In this document: positions 17,704-26,624 of the stretch, piece by piece
Layout: each line of letters opens with the position of its first letter
Numbering within the stretch: the first letter of the stretch is position 1
Source: Tabrizicola sp.
GTDB lineage: Bacteria > Pseudomonadota > Alphaproteobacteria > Rhodobacterales > Rhodobacteraceae
DNA: 64,000 bases
NCBI RefSeq assembly: GCF_016792905.1
Contig: NZ_JAEULP010000079.1
Span: forward strand, 1 to 64,000
Reading direction: 5' to 3'
Position numbers and translations under genes: made by a program
Notes under the pieces: generated by a model
What the model was told of the DNA's origin: nothing
The model's database searches: none
Seen by the model: the letters and a program-made list of their open reading frames with translations, nothing else

Positions 17704-18092
17704 TGCGCGCTCTGGCTCTCGTCCTCATGCTCCTTCCCGGCGCGACCCTGGCGGAAGGCGATCCACCGATGACGGCCGAGGCCTTCGAGCGCTTCGTCGA
17801 AGGCCGAACCATGGACACCCACAACCGGAGCGGCCGTTACGGGGTGGAAACCTTCCTCCCGGGCCGCCGGGCGATCTGGCGCGACGCCGAGCAATGCCTC
17901 GAAGGCCGCTGGCGGCCACAGGGCGACCTGATCTGCTTCGACTACCAGGGGATCGACCTGCCCTATTGCTGGACCTACCACGACCGCGGCGGCTGGCTGA
18001 TGGCCTGGCTCGACGGCGACCGGGCGACCGAGCCGATCATGCTCTACCCGGCGGAGGACGTCGTGACCTGCGAGGGCTATTTCGGCGTGTGA
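17703..18092 (+). CDS. Tandem exported four-cysteine protein, copy 6 of 6
   Basis: A 129-residue protein with signal peptide MRALALVLMLLPGATLA and mature start near EGDPPMTAEAF. Cysteines are at 65, 78, 89 and 123, again C-x12-C-x10-C-x33-C. Motifs: EGRTMD, YGVETFLPGRRAIW, CLEGRWRPQGDLICFDY, YCW, and a C-terminal CEGYFGV that is degenerate for the usual GPxVGV. It ends the array and is followed by 24 bases and then a convergent YciI-like gene, so the transcript should end near 18100. Confidence 0.84.
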   Translation: MRALALVLMLLPGATLAEGDPPMTAEAFERFVEGRTMDTHNRSGRYGVETFLPGRRAIWRDAEQCLEGRWRPQGDLICFDYQGIDLPYCWTYHDRGGWLMAWLDGDRATEPIMLYPAEDVVTCEGYFGV

Positions 18093-18116
18093 TGCAAGCC
18101 GACCGCGGCCAACCGA

Positions 18117-18416
18117 TCAACCCATGCCCATGTGGTTGTTCTCCTCACAGGACAAATCCCAGGCTCGCAGCTCCAGCCGGCGCAGCCCCGATCGGACGAA
18201 AGGATCGGACCGCGCCATGGCCTCGGCCTGCGCGGCGGTTTCCGCACGCAGGATCACCATGCCGCCCGACCCGTCCGCGAAGGGTCCTGCCAGTTCCAGC
18301 GAACCCGCCACTTGCAGGGATCGCAACCAGGCCACATGGGCCCGAATCGCCGCGATGTCGGTCGTCACGCCCGGCACCGGATGCAGCAGCGCGACATATC
18401 GGGTGAATTCGCCCAT
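18117..18416 (-). CDS. YciI-like small protein
   Basis: A 99-residue protein with the YCII ferredoxin-like fold pattern: RYVALLHPVPG at the start, HVAWLRSLQVAGSLELAGPFADGSGGMVILRAETAAQAEAMARSDPFVRSGL in the middle, and ELRAWDL at the end. The His in RAHVAWL and the Asp in ARSDPF sit at the positions of the conserved His/Asp pair of the family. YciI proteins are small dimeric enzymes or scaffolds of mostly unknown reaction, some of them dehalogenase-like. The stop is close to the convergent end of the array. The start is 10 bases after the xseA stop, so it may be co-transcribed with xseA. Confidence 0.85.
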   Translation of the reverse strand: MGEFTRYVALLHPVPGVTTDIAAIRAHVAWLRSLQVAGSLELAGPFADGSGGMVILRAETAAQAEAMARSDPFVRSGLRRLELRAWDLSCEENNHMGMG

Positions 18417-18425
18417 CCTTGCCCC

Positions 18426-20000
18426 TCAGAACAGGGTCCCCTGCCCGCTTTCTCCATCCCCCTTCGACCGCTTCCCGGCGCGGCCACCCACGGAAAGCCG
18501 CCCGTCCCGGAACTCGATCTCCAGCGCCGCCGCCTTCTCCGCCGCCGCCTTCGACGTGACAACCGCCCCATCCCCCCGCACGACCGCATAGCCCCGCTTC
18601 AGCGTCGCCGCATAGCCCAGCGTTCCCCTCGTCCGGTCCAGCGCCTCAAGCCGGTCGGCGAGCCGCGCCAGCCGCTGCCCGGACGCAGCCTCCAGCCGGT
18701 CGCCCAGCGCCGCCAGCCTGCCCCGCCCCTCTGCCGTCCGCCGCCCGGCATCGCCCAGCATCCGCGCCAGCGCCGGGGCCAGCCGTGCCGCCAGCGCCTC
18801 CAGCCGCTCGCTCCGCCGCTCCAGCCGCAGAAGGATCGCCCGCCCCAGCCGCTCCCCCCGCGCCGTCAACTGGTCCCCCTGCCGCGCGAGCCCCGCCCGC
18901 AGCGCCTGCGGCTGCAACCGCCCCGCCACCCGGTCGAACTCGCGGTGCTTGCGCGCAACCGCCAGCCCAAGGCCAGAGGACAGCCGCAGCACCGCCCCGT
19001 CCAGCCGCTGCCGCGGCGTCGCGACCAGCGTCTCGACCCGCGGCAGCGCCCGGGCCAGGTCGCGCAGCCGCTGCCGCCGCAGCACCACTCCCTGCCCGAT
19101 CCCGCGCACCAGCCGCGCGCCCAAGGCCTCCAGCACCGCCAGCAACTCCAGCCGCACCGGCACCGCCAGCTCCGCCGCAGCCGTCGGCGTGGGCGCCCGC
19201 AGGTCGGCGGCAAAGTCGATCAACGTGGTATCGGTCTCGTGCCCCACCGCCGAAATCAGCGGAATGCGCGACCCCGCCGCCGCCCGCACCACCACCTCCT
19301 CGTTGAACCCCCAGAGGTCCTCTAGCGACCCGCCCCCCCGCGCGACGATCAGCACGTCCGGACGCGGGATCGGCCCGCCTGGCTCGATCGCGTTGAAGCC
19401 CTTGATCGCCGCCGCCACCTGCGCCGCGCAGTCCTGGCCCTGCACCGCCACCGGCCAGATCAGCACATGCCGGGGAAAGCGGTCGCGCAGCCGGTGCAGG
19501 ATGTCCCGGATCACCGCCCCAGAGGGAGACGTCACCACCCCGATCACCTTGGGCAGGTAGGGGATCGGCTTCTTCCGCCCGGCATCGAACAGCCCCTCGG
19601 CCTGCAACGCCGCCCGCCGCTTCTCCAGCATCGCCATCAGCGCGCCCGCCCCCGCAGGCGCCACGTCATCCACGATCAGCTGATACTTCGACTGGCCCGG
19701 GAAGGTCGTCATCCGCCCCGTGGCGACAACCTCCATCCCCTCCTCCGGCCGGACCTGCATCCGCGCGACCTGGCCCTTCCAGCTGACCGCCGCGATCACT
19801 GAACGATCATCCTTCAGGTCGAAATACATATGCCCAGACGACGGCCGCGACACCCGCCCGACCTCGCCCCGCACCCGGATCAGCCCGAACTCCCCCTCGA
19901 TCACCCGCTTCACCGCGCCCGAAAGCTCGGACACGGTGTATTCCGGCTGGTTGCCCTGCGGGGCGGGCCCGGTGCCGTCGCTGTCGTCGATCAGATCCAT
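18426..20000 (-). CDS. xseA: Exodeoxyribonuclease VII large subunit
   Basis: Large catalytic subunit of exonuclease VII, which degrades single-stranded DNA from both ends with XseB. At 524 residues it is slightly longer than typical. The N-terminal OB fold reads YTVSELSGAVKRVIEGEFGLIRVRGEVGRVSRPSSGHMYFDLKDD. The catalytic domain contains GVVTSPSGAVIRDILHRLRDRFP, VARGGGSLEDLWGFNEE and ISAVGHETDTTLIDFAADLRAPTPTAAAE. A long Arg/Ala/Leu-rich helical region (about residues 290-450) is the coiled-coil part that holds small subunits. The end reads GYAVVRGDGAVVTS then LEIEFRDGRLSV. xseB is not in this window. Confidence 0.96.
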   Translation of the reverse strand: MDLIDDSDGTGPAPQGNQPEYTVSELSGAVKRVIEGEFGLIRVRGEVGRVSRPSSGHMYFDLKDDRSVIAAVSWKGQVARMQVRPEEGMEVVATGRMTTFPGQSKYQLIVDDVAPAGAGALMAMLEKRRAALQAEGLFDAGRKKPIPYLPKVIGVVTSPSGAVIRDILHRLRDRFPRHVLIWPVAVQGQDCAAQVAAAIKGFNAIEPGGPIPRPDVLIVARGGGSLEDLWGFNEEVVVRAAAGSRIPLISAVGHETDTTLIDFAADLRAPTPTAAAELAVPVRLELLAVLEALGARLVRGIGQGVVLRRQRLRDLARALPRVETLVATPRQRLDGAVLRLSSGLGLAVARKHREFDRVAGRLQPQALRAGLARQGDQLTARGERLGRAILLRLERRSERLEALAARLAPALARMLGDAGRRTAEGRGRLAALGDRLEAASGQRLARLADRLEALDRTRGTLGYAATLKRGYAVVRGDGAVVTSKAAAEKAAALEIEFRDGRLSVGGRAGKRSKGDGESGQGTLF

Positions 20001-20119
20001 CGCCCATTCATGCCCCGACCCGGACCGGGTTGCAACTCGCGGGCAAGATGGCCGCGCGATAGCCTTGCCCCGGGGGATCGGTTAACATCCGGCCGAAAGT
20101 TGCCTCCCTTCCCCGCCGC

Positions 20120-20377
20120 ATGGTCCGACGCATGGTCCGCAGCCTCGCCCTTCCCGCGATCCTTGCCGCCCTGGGCGAACTCACCCTTGCCTCCGCCGCA
20201 TCGGCACAGGACTGCGATCCTAACTATTCCGGCAAATGCGTCCCCATCGCCTCGGATGTCGACTGCGCGGGCGGCAACGGCAACGGGCCTGCCTATGTGG
20301 GCGGGCCGGTCTACGTCGTCGGCAGCGACATCTATGAACTGGACCGGGACGGCGACGGCGTGGCGTGCGACCGCTAG
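20120..20377 (+). CDS. Small exported excalibur-like protein
   Basis: An 85-residue exported protein. The signal peptide is MVRSLALPAILAALGELTLASAASA if the second ATG (20132) is used, and the first ATG adds four residues. The mature part begins QDCDPNYSGKCVPIASDVDC and ends LDRDGDGVACDR. The DxDxDGxxCD C-terminus is the excalibur calcium-binding motif. Four cysteines allow two disulfides. Small proteins with this pattern are often linked to nuclease-like or surface proteins. Here it stands alone, divergent from xseA and convergent with the small gene at 20387. Confidence 0.8.
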   Translation: MVRRMVRSLALPAILAALGELTLASAASAQDCDPNYSGKCVPIASDVDCAGGNGNGPAYVGGPVYVVGSDIYELDRDGDGVACDR

Positions 20378-20386
20378 CTCCGGCGA

Positions 20387-20647
20387 TCAGTCGCCATTCC
20401 CCGGACGGTCAGCGCCGATGTCACCCGACCAGCCTTCCCCGGGCGGCATCCGGCCATGTTTCCGGCGATAGGCTGCGTAGCTTCCGACGATCATCGCAGC
20501 GCCAAGTCCCGTCAGCCACAACGGACCCGTCCCGATCCCCCAGACGACTGCCATCAAACCCGCCGCCTCGGTCAGCCTGACCAGCGGCGACGGCTTCGGC
20601 CTGTGCGACTTGCCGGTGCCCAGTGTGACGGCGACATCGGGTTCCAT
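20387..20647 (-). CDS. Small membrane protein of unknown function
   Basis: An 86-residue protein with basic N-terminal residues (GKSHRPKPSPLVRL) followed by two hydrophobic segments (AAGLMAVVWGIGTGPLWLT and GLGAAMIVGSYAAYRRK) and an acidic, Gly-rich tail. It looks like a two-helix inner membrane protein. I do not recognise a family. It faces the excalibur-like gene tail to tail with 9 bases between, and its start is 63 bases from the divergent purD start. Coding potential rests on the sensible membrane pattern and the fit between neighbours. Confidence 0.6.
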   Translation of the reverse strand: MEPDVAVTLGTGKSHRPKPSPLVRLTEAAGLMAVVWGIGTGPLWLTGLGAAMIVGSYAAYRRKHGRMPPGEGWSGDIGADRPGNGD

Positions 20648-20710
20648 GCTTGCCTCCCGCTCGCGCGCATCCTAAGACGCCTTCACCTTCAGGCCAAGCG
20701 GGGCGCGTCC

Positions 20711-21979
20711 ATGAACATCCTGATCCTCGGTTCCGGTGGCCGCGAACATGCCCTTGCCTGGGCGGTGAAGCAGAACCCGAAATGCGACCGCCTGATCGTC
20801 GCCCCCGGCAATGCAGGCATCGCCATGCTGGCGGAATGCGCCGACATCGACATCCTGGACGGGGCGGTCGTGGTCAGCTTCTGCGAGGAAAACGCCATCG
20901 ACTTCGTCATCGTCGGACCCGAGGCGCCCCTCGCCGCCGGGGTCGCCGACGCAGCTCGCGCCGCCGGACTCCTCACCTTCGGCCCCTCCGCCGCCGCCGC
21001 GAAGCTCGAGGCTTCGAAAGCCTTCACCAAGGAAATCTGCGACGCCTGCAACGCCCCAACCGCCGCCTGGGCCCGCTTCACCGAAGCCGCCCCCGCACGC
21101 GACTACATCCGCAAGCAGGGTGCCCCCATCGTCGTCAAGGCCGATGGCCTGGCCGCCGGAAAGGGCGTCATCGTCGCCATGACGGAAGCCGAGGCGCTCG
21201 CCGCCATCGACGACATGTTCGGCGGCGAATTCGGCGCGGCGGGCGCGGAAGTCGTGATCGAAGAGTTCATGACCGGCGAGGAAGCAAGTTTCTTCTTCCT
21301 CACCGACGGCACCAACGCCCTGCCCATCGGCACCGCGCAGGATCACAAGCGCGCGGGCGACGGCGACACCGGACCGAACACCGGCGGCATGGGCGCCTAT
21401 TCCCCCGCCCCGGTCCTGACGGACGCGATCCAGACCCAGGCCTTGGACGAAATCGTCCTGCCCACGATCCGCGAGATGGCCCGGCGCGGCACGCCTTACC
21501 AGGGCGTCCTCTATGCCGGGCTGATGATCGAGAATGGCAAGGCCCGCCTCGTCGAATACAACTGCCGCTTCGGCGACCCGGAATGCCAGGTCCTGATGAT
21601 GCGGCTTGGCGCGCAGGCCCTCGACCTGATGCTCGCCTGCGCCGAGGGGCGCCTGGCCGAGGCACAGGTCAACTGGGCCGAAGACCATGCCCTGACCGTC
21701 GTCATGGCCGCGAAAGGCTATCCCGGACCTTACGAAAAGGGCAGCTTGATCAATGGGCTGGACCGGATGCCGGAAGACAGCCGTCACATGGTGTTCCACG
21801 CCGGAACCGCGCTGAAGGACGGGCTTGTCACCGCGAACGGCGGCCGCGTCCTCGCCTTCACCGCCCGCGGCGCAAGTCTGGAAGAGGCGCACCACCGCGC
21901 CTATGCGATGATCGACCTCCTGGACTGGCCGCAGGGCTTCTGCCGCTCCGACATCGGCTGGCGGGCGCTGCCACAATGA
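20711..21979 (+). CDS. purD: Phosphoribosylamine-glycine ligase
   Basis: GAR synthetase, second step of de novo purine synthesis, which joins glycine to phosphoribosylamine with ATP. At 422 residues it is the usual length. The start MNILILGSGGREHALAWAV holds the N-terminal dinucleotide-like loop. The ATP-grasp region includes GAPIVVKADGLAAGKGVIVA, EEFMTGEEASFFFLTDG, AQDHKRAGDGDTGPNTGGMGAYSPAPVL, and YNCRFGDPECQVLM. The C-terminal domain has VMAAKGYPGPYEKGS. I chose the ATG at 20711 from the family start; the open frame extends further upstream. The stop overlaps the ATG of the bestrophin-like gene (ATGA). Confidence 0.97.
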   Translation: MNILILGSGGREHALAWAVKQNPKCDRLIVAPGNAGIAMLAECADIDILDGAVVVSFCEENAIDFVIVGPEAPLAAGVADAARAAGLLTFGPSAAAAKLEASKAFTKEICDACNAPTAAWARFTEAAPARDYIRKQGAPIVVKADGLAAGKGVIVAMTEAEALAAIDDMFGGEFGAAGAEVVIEEFMTGEEASFFFLTDGTNALPIGTAQDHKRAGDGDTGPNTGGMGAYSPAPVLTDAIQTQALDEIVLPTIREMARRGTPYQGVLYAGLMIENGKARLVEYNCRFGDPECQVLMMRLGAQALDLMLACAEGRLAEAQVNWAEDHALTVVMAAKGYPGPYEKGSLINGLDRMPEDSRHMVFHAGTALKDGLVTANGGRVLAFTARGASLEEAHHRAYAMIDLLDWPQGFCRSDIGWRALPQ

Positions 21980-22875
21980 TCGTCCGCGACAAGCCCGGCG
22001 TCCTGCAACTTCTCTTCGCGGTCCGGGGCTCGGTCCTGCCGCATATCGCGCCCGAGCTTCTGTTCGTTGCCGCCTTTTCCGCCGCCGTCGTCGCCCTTGA
22101 TCATTATGTCGTGCCGCTTCCGCATGTGCAGGCCGCACCGCTGGCGGTATTCGGTGTCGCGCTCTCGCTCTTCCTCGGTTTCCGCAACAACGCCGCCTAT
22201 GACCGCTGGTGGGAAGCGCGGCGGCTCTGGGGCGGCCTCCTTGCCGACACGCGGAGCCTTGCGCGCGAGGCCGACCTGTTCCTGGCCGACGACGCCGCCC
22301 GGCTGGCCACCCTGCGGCTGACGCGCGTCTTCCTGCACCTGCACCGTGCGCATCTGCGTGGCATTGCAGGCGATCCGGTGGCAATCAGCCTGTCGGCCGC
22401 CGAGGGCCTGACCGGCGCGCACCCCCTGCCCCCGGACGCCGCGCTTGACGCGATGAACCGGGTCCTGACCGCGGCGCATCGGGGCGGCACCCTCGACGGC
22501 TTCGGCGCGCGGGCGCTGTCGGCGCGGCTCGGCTCGCTGGCCCTCGCCCAGGCGGGATGCGAGCGGATCAGGGCCACCCCCCTGCCTTACGTCTATTCCC
22601 TCCTCATCTTCCGCACGAGTTGGCTCTACTGCCTGCTTCTCCCCTTCGCGCTGATCGAGCCCACCGGCTGGCTGACCCCCCTCTTCGCGGTGATCGTCGC
22701 CTACACCTTCTTCGGCCTCGCCGAAGTCACCGAGGAACTGGCGCATCCCTTCGGCACCACGGCGAACGCCCTGCCGCTGGACGCGATCTGCCGGACGGCG
22801 GAAATCAGCCTTGCCCCCCATCTGGGCGAGGTGCCACCCCCGCCACTGCAACCCACAGACTACCGGCTGGACTGA
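21976..22875 (+). CDS. Bestrophin-family membrane channel protein
   Basis: A 299-residue membrane protein of the bestrophin/UPF0187 family, which form pentameric anion (sometimes cation) channels. The diagnostic segment is GVALSLFLGFRNNAAYDRWWEARRLWGGLLADTRSLARE. Membrane segments lie at ELLFVAAFSAAVVALDHYVV and SLLIFRTSWLYCLLLPFALIEPTGWLTPLFAVIVAYTFFGLAEV. The C-terminal part has EELAHPFGTTANALPLDAICRTAEISL, matching the family pattern in which the bound acidic residues face the channel neck. Its ATG overlaps the purD stop by 4 bases, so translation is probably coupled. Confidence 0.9.
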   Translation: MIVRDKPGVLQLLFAVRGSVLPHIAPELLFVAAFSAAVVALDHYVVPLPHVQAAPLAVFGVALSLFLGFRNNAAYDRWWEARRLWGGLLADTRSLAREADLFLADDAARLATLRLTRVFLHLHRAHLRGIAGDPVAISLSAAEGLTGAHPLPPDAALDAMNRVLTAAHRGGTLDGFGARALSARLGSLALAQAGCERIRATPLPYVYSLLIFRTSWLYCLLLPFALIEPTGWLTPLFAVIVAYTFFGLAEVTEELAHPFGTTANALPLDAICRTAEISLAPHLGEVPPPPLQPTDYRLD

Positions 22876-22951
22876 TCCACCGGCCCCTTGCGCCCGCCCC
22901 TGCCCCCGCATAAGAAGCCCACGTTTTCGAAGGCCCATGGGGGAGGCGCGG

Positions 22952-24208
22952 ATGCCGCTTCTGGTGATGAAATTCGGCGGAACTTCGGTTGCCGACCTGT
23001 CGCGGATCGAGAATGCCGCGAAGAAGGTCCAGGCCGAGGTCGAGCGCGGCTACGACGTGATCGTCATCGTCAGCGCCATGTCCGGCAAGACCAACGAACT
23101 GGTCGGCTGGGTCGAGACCACGTCCAAGCTTTACGACGCCCGCGAATATGACGCCGTGGTGGCCTCGGGCGAGAATGTCACCGCCGGCCTGATGGCGCTG
23201 CGCCTGCAAGAGATGGGCGTCCCGGCCCGGTCCTGGCAGGGCTGGCAGGTGCCGATCAACACCACCTCCGCGCATTCCTCGGCCCGCTTCGTGTCGATCC
23301 CGCGCGAGCACCTCGACGCCAAGTTCGCCGAAGGCTTCAAGGTCGCCGTCGTCGCGGGTTTCCAGGGCGTCAGCCCGGAAGGCCGGATCACCACGCTGGG
23401 CCGGGGCGGCAGCGACACCACGGCCGTCGCCTTCGCCGCCGCCTTCGGCGCCGAACGCTGCGACATCTACACCGATGTCGACGGCGTCTACACCACCGAT
23501 CCCCGCATCAGCCCCAAGGCACGGAAACTTCCGAAGATCGCCTTCGAGGAGATGCTGGAACTCGCCTCCCTCGGCGCCAAGGTGCTGCAAACCCGCTCGG
23601 TCGAGCTGGCCATGCGCTACAAGGTGCGGCTGCGGGTGCTGTCTTCGTTTGAAGACACCGACGAAAACTCTGGAACCCTGGTCTGCGACGAGGATGAAAT
23701 CATGGAATCGAAAGTCGTCTCCGGCGTCGCCTATTCCCGCGACGAAGCCAAAATGACCCTGCTGAAGGTCGAGGACCGCCCCGGCGTCGCTGCCGCCATC
23801 TTCGGATCGCTGGCCGATGCGGGCGTCAACGTCGACATGATCGTGCAGAACATCTCCGAACAGGACGACCCGACCGACAAGCGCGCCCATACCGACATGA
23901 CCTTCAGCCTGCCCACGAACCAGGTCGACCGCGCCAAGAAGGCCATCGACGAGGCCGCCGCAGCGGGCAAGTTCGTCTTCACCTCGCTTGTCACCGACAC
24001 CGATGTCGCCAAGGTCTCGGTCGTGGGCATCGGCATGCGCAGTCAGGTCGGCGTCGCCGCCAAGATGTTCGCGGCCCTGGCGGCGGAAAACGTGAACATC
24101 AAGGTCATCACCACCTCCGAGATCAAGATCTCGGTCCTGATCGACCGCAAGTACATGGAGCTTGCCGTCCAGGCGCTCCACGACACGTTCGAGCTTGAAA
24201 AGGCCTGA
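22952..24208 (+). CDS. lysC: Aspartate kinase
   Basis: Phosphorylates aspartate at the head of the lysine, threonine and methionine pathway, 418 residues. Kinase domain motifs: VMKFGGTSVADLSRIENAA, VIVIVSAMSGKTNEL, VASGENVTAGLMAL, GRITTLGRGGSDTTAVAFAAAFGAERCDIYTDVDGVYTTDPRI. Two C-terminal ACT domains (from about residue 265) begin at TLLKVEDRPGVAAAIFGSLADAGVNVDMIVQNIS and KVSVVGIGMRSQVGVAAKMFAALAAENVNIKVITTSEIKISVLI, which give feedback control by lysine and/or threonine. The ATG at 22952 has GGAGG 8-12 bases upstream. The neighbouring ptsP is a common partner in Rhodobacteraceae. Confidence 0.97.
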   Translation: MPLLVMKFGGTSVADLSRIENAAKKVQAEVERGYDVIVIVSAMSGKTNELVGWVETTSKLYDAREYDAVVASGENVTAGLMALRLQEMGVPARSWQGWQVPINTTSAHSSARFVSIPREHLDAKFAEGFKVAVVAGFQGVSPEGRITTLGRGGSDTTAVAFAAAFGAERCDIYTDVDGVYTTDPRISPKARKLPKIAFEEMLELASLGAKVLQTRSVELAMRYKVRLRVLSSFEDTDENSGTLVCDEDEIMESKVVSGVAYSRDEAKMTLLKVEDRPGVAAAIFGSLADAGVNVDMIVQNISEQDDPTDKRAHTDMTFSLPTNQVDRAKKAIDEAAAAGKFVFTSLVTDTDVAKVSVVGIGMRSQVGVAAKMFAALAAENVNIKVITTSEIKISVLIDRKYMELAVQALHDTFELEKA

Positions 24209-24352
24209 CCCGGCAACCGCCGCCCAAGTCTTGTGCACGGCCCCGGTCCCGTCGCGGCACGGCGGGACGCGAAACCGCGTCAATCCGCGCAATTCCGTTT
24301 TCTTCCTGACATGGCGCACCTATAGGTAGGGGAAGACCAGAGGAACGCCGCG

Positions 24353-26599
24353 ATGACCGAACGCACCGAAAGCGAAAGCCGCAAGCTTCTCCGCCGCTTG
24401 CGCGATGTCCTGTCGGTCTCGGGCGAGGGGCAGGACCGGCTGGATCGCATCACCCACCTGATCGCCGACAGCATGGGCACCGAGGTCTGCTCGATCTACC
24501 TCTTCCGCGACCCCGAGACGCTGGAGCTTTGCGCAACCGAAGGCCTGAAGAAGGAAGCCGTCCACCAGACCCGGATGAAGCTGGGCGAGGGCCTTGTCGG
24601 CCGCGTCGCCCGCAGCGGCCAGCCGGTGAACACCGCCGACGCGCCCTCTGAAAAGGGTTTTCGCTACATGCCCGAAACCGGGGAGGAACTCTTCTCCTCC
24701 TTCCTCGGCGTGCCGATCCAGCGCGTCGGCGAAAAGCTCGGCGTCCTTGTCGTCCAGTCGAAGACGGCGCGGCAATTCAGCGAAGACGAGATCTACGCCC
24801 TCGATGTCGTCGCCATGGTCGTCGCCGAGATGACCGAGCTTGGCGCCTTCGTCGGCGGCGAGGATGGCGCGATGCGCGCGCTGCACAAGCAGCCGGTGAT
24901 GTTCCGCGCCACCTCCGGCCAGGAAGGCGCGGCGGAAGGCCGGGTCTGGCTTCACGAACCCCGCGTCGTCATCACCAACCCTGTCGCCGACGACCCCCTG
25001 ACCGAGATCGACCGCATCCGCGGCGCCGTCGGCGAATTGCGCGTGTCCATCGACGACCTCCTCGCCGCCCAGCAGCTGGACAAGGACCAGAAGCAGGTGC
25101 TGGAGGCCTATCGCATGTTTGCCCATTCCCGCGGCTGGCTGCGCCGCATGGAGGAAGACATCATGCGCGGCCTCTCCGCCGAGGCCGCGGTGGAAAAGGA
25201 ACAATCCGCCGCCCGCGCGCGGATGGAGCAGGTGCCCGACCAGTACCTGCGCGAACGCCTGCAAGACCTTGACGACCTCTCGAACCGGCTCCTCCGCATC
25301 CTGACCGGCCAGGGCCAGGACACCGGGGCCGAGATGCCCGACAACCCCATCCTCATCGCCCGCAACATCGGGCCCGGGGAACTCCTCGACTATGGCCGCA
25401 AGCTGAAGGGCGTCGTGCTGGAGGAAGGCTCGGTCGGCAGCCATGCCGCCATCGTCGCCCGCGCCCTTGCCATCCCCCTGGTGATCAACGCCAGCCGCGT
25501 CGTGGCCGAGGCGCTGAACGGCGACCACATCCTCGTCGACGGCGACCAGGGCATCGTCCACCTCCGCCCCGAGGAAACCATCGCCCGCGCCTTCCGCGAC
25601 AAGATCGCCATGCAGGCCGAGGCGCAGAAGCGCTATGCCTCCCTGCGCAGCCTCCCCGCCACCACGCTTTGCGGCACCACCATCAGCCTGCACATGAACG
25701 CCGGGCTCATGGCCGACCTCCCCAGCCTGGAAGGGTCCGGCGCCGATGGCGTCGGCCTCTTCCGCACCGAACTGCAATTCCTGATCCGCTCGAAGATGCC
25801 GCAGCGGGCGGAGCTGGCCAAGCTCTACGCCCGTGTCATGGATGCGGCCAAGGGCAAGCGCGTCGCCTTCCGCACCCTCGACATCGGGTCGGACAAGGTG
25901 CTGCCCTACATCAAGGCGCCCGAGGAGCCGAACCCGGCGATGGGCTGGCGCGCGGTGCGGGTGGGCCTCGACAAGCCCGGGGTCCTTCGCATGCAGGTGC
26001 AGGCGCTGATCCGCGCCGCGAACGGGCGGCCCCTGACGGTGATGTTCCCGCTGATCACCGAGATGAGCGAATTCCAGCAGGCCCGGTCCTATGTCCTGCG
26101 CGAGCTGCACCGCGAGAAATCGCTCGGCCATCCGGTCCCGTCAAAGGTTGAAATCGGCGCAATGATGGAGACGCCCAGCCTTGCCTATGCGCCGAAGGCC
26201 TTCTTCGAACTGACCGATTTCATTTCTGTCGGCGGCAACGACCTGAAGCAGTTCTTCTTCGCCGCCGACCGAGAGAATGAACTGGTCCGCCGCCGCTACG
26301 ACACGCTGAACCTCACCTTCCTCGCCTTCCTGGAACAGGTCGTCGCCCGCTGTGCTGAGGCCGGAACCACGCTCTCTTTCTGTGGTGAGGACGCGGGCCG
26401 CCCCATCGAGGCGCTGGCCCTTGCCGCCATCGGCTTCCGCACGCTCTCGATGCGCCCGGCGTCGGTCGGCCCGGTGAAGGCGCTTCTGCGCAAGATCGAC
26501 CTGACCGAGGCGCGGACGGTGATCGACAAGGCGCGGGCAGAGGGCGCCGAAACCGCGCGGCCTGCGCTGATGGACTGGCTGGCGTCGCAAGGCGTCTAG
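24353..26599 (+). CDS. ptsP: PTS enzyme I-Ntr (PEP-protein phosphotransferase with GAF domain)
   Basis: First enzyme of the nitrogen-related phosphotransferase system, 748 residues. A GAF domain occupies residues ~1-165 (DRLDRITHLIADSMGTEVCSIYLF, GEGLVGRVARSGQPVNT, FLGVPIQRVGEKLGVLVVQ). The enzyme I part follows with the phosphohistidine segment EEGSVGSHAAIVARALAIPLVI. The PEP-binding barrel reads EGSGADGVGLFRTELQFL, VAFRTLDIGSDKVLPY, NPAMGWRAVRVGLDKPGVLRMQVQALIRA, KVEIGAMMETPSL and FISVGGNDLKQFFFAADREN. It phosphorylates NPr in response to nitrogen status, usually sensed through glutamine binding at GAF. A leftover 144-base gap from lysC suggests its own promoter. Confidence 0.96.
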   Translation: MTERTESESRKLLRRLRDVLSVSGEGQDRLDRITHLIADSMGTEVCSIYLFRDPETLELCATEGLKKEAVHQTRMKLGEGLVGRVARSGQPVNTADAPSEKGFRYMPETGEELFSSFLGVPIQRVGEKLGVLVVQSKTARQFSEDEIYALDVVAMVVAEMTELGAFVGGEDGAMRALHKQPVMFRATSGQEGAAEGRVWLHEPRVVITNPVADDPLTEIDRIRGAVGELRVSIDDLLAAQQLDKDQKQVLEAYRMFAHSRGWLRRMEEDIMRGLSAEAAVEKEQSAARARMEQVPDQYLRERLQDLDDLSNRLLRILTGQGQDTGAEMPDNPILIARNIGPGELLDYGRKLKGVVLEEGSVGSHAAIVARALAIPLVINASRVVAEALNGDHILVDGDQGIVHLRPEETIARAFRDKIAMQAEAQKRYASLRSLPATTLCGTTISLHMNAGLMADLPSLEGSGADGVGLFRTELQFLIRSKMPQRAELAKLYARVMDAAKGKRVAFRTLDIGSDKVLPYIKAPEEPNPAMGWRAVRVGLDKPGVLRMQVQALIRAANGRPLTVMFPLITEMSEFQQARSYVLRELHREKSLGHPVPSKVEIGAMMETPSLAYAPKAFFELTDFISVGGNDLKQFFFAADRENELVRRRYDTLNLTFLAFLEQVVARCAEAGTTLSFCGEDAGRPIEALALAAIGFRTLSMRPASVGPVKALLRKIDLTEARTVIDKARAEGAETARPALMDWLASQGV

Positions 26600-26624
26600 C
26601 GTCGCACCCTGCCAGACCGGCCGT

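Noticed and set aside
24320..26131. Minus-strand frame of 603 codons opposite ptsP
   Set aside because: It overlaps a complete enzyme I-Ntr and has no recognisable motifs.
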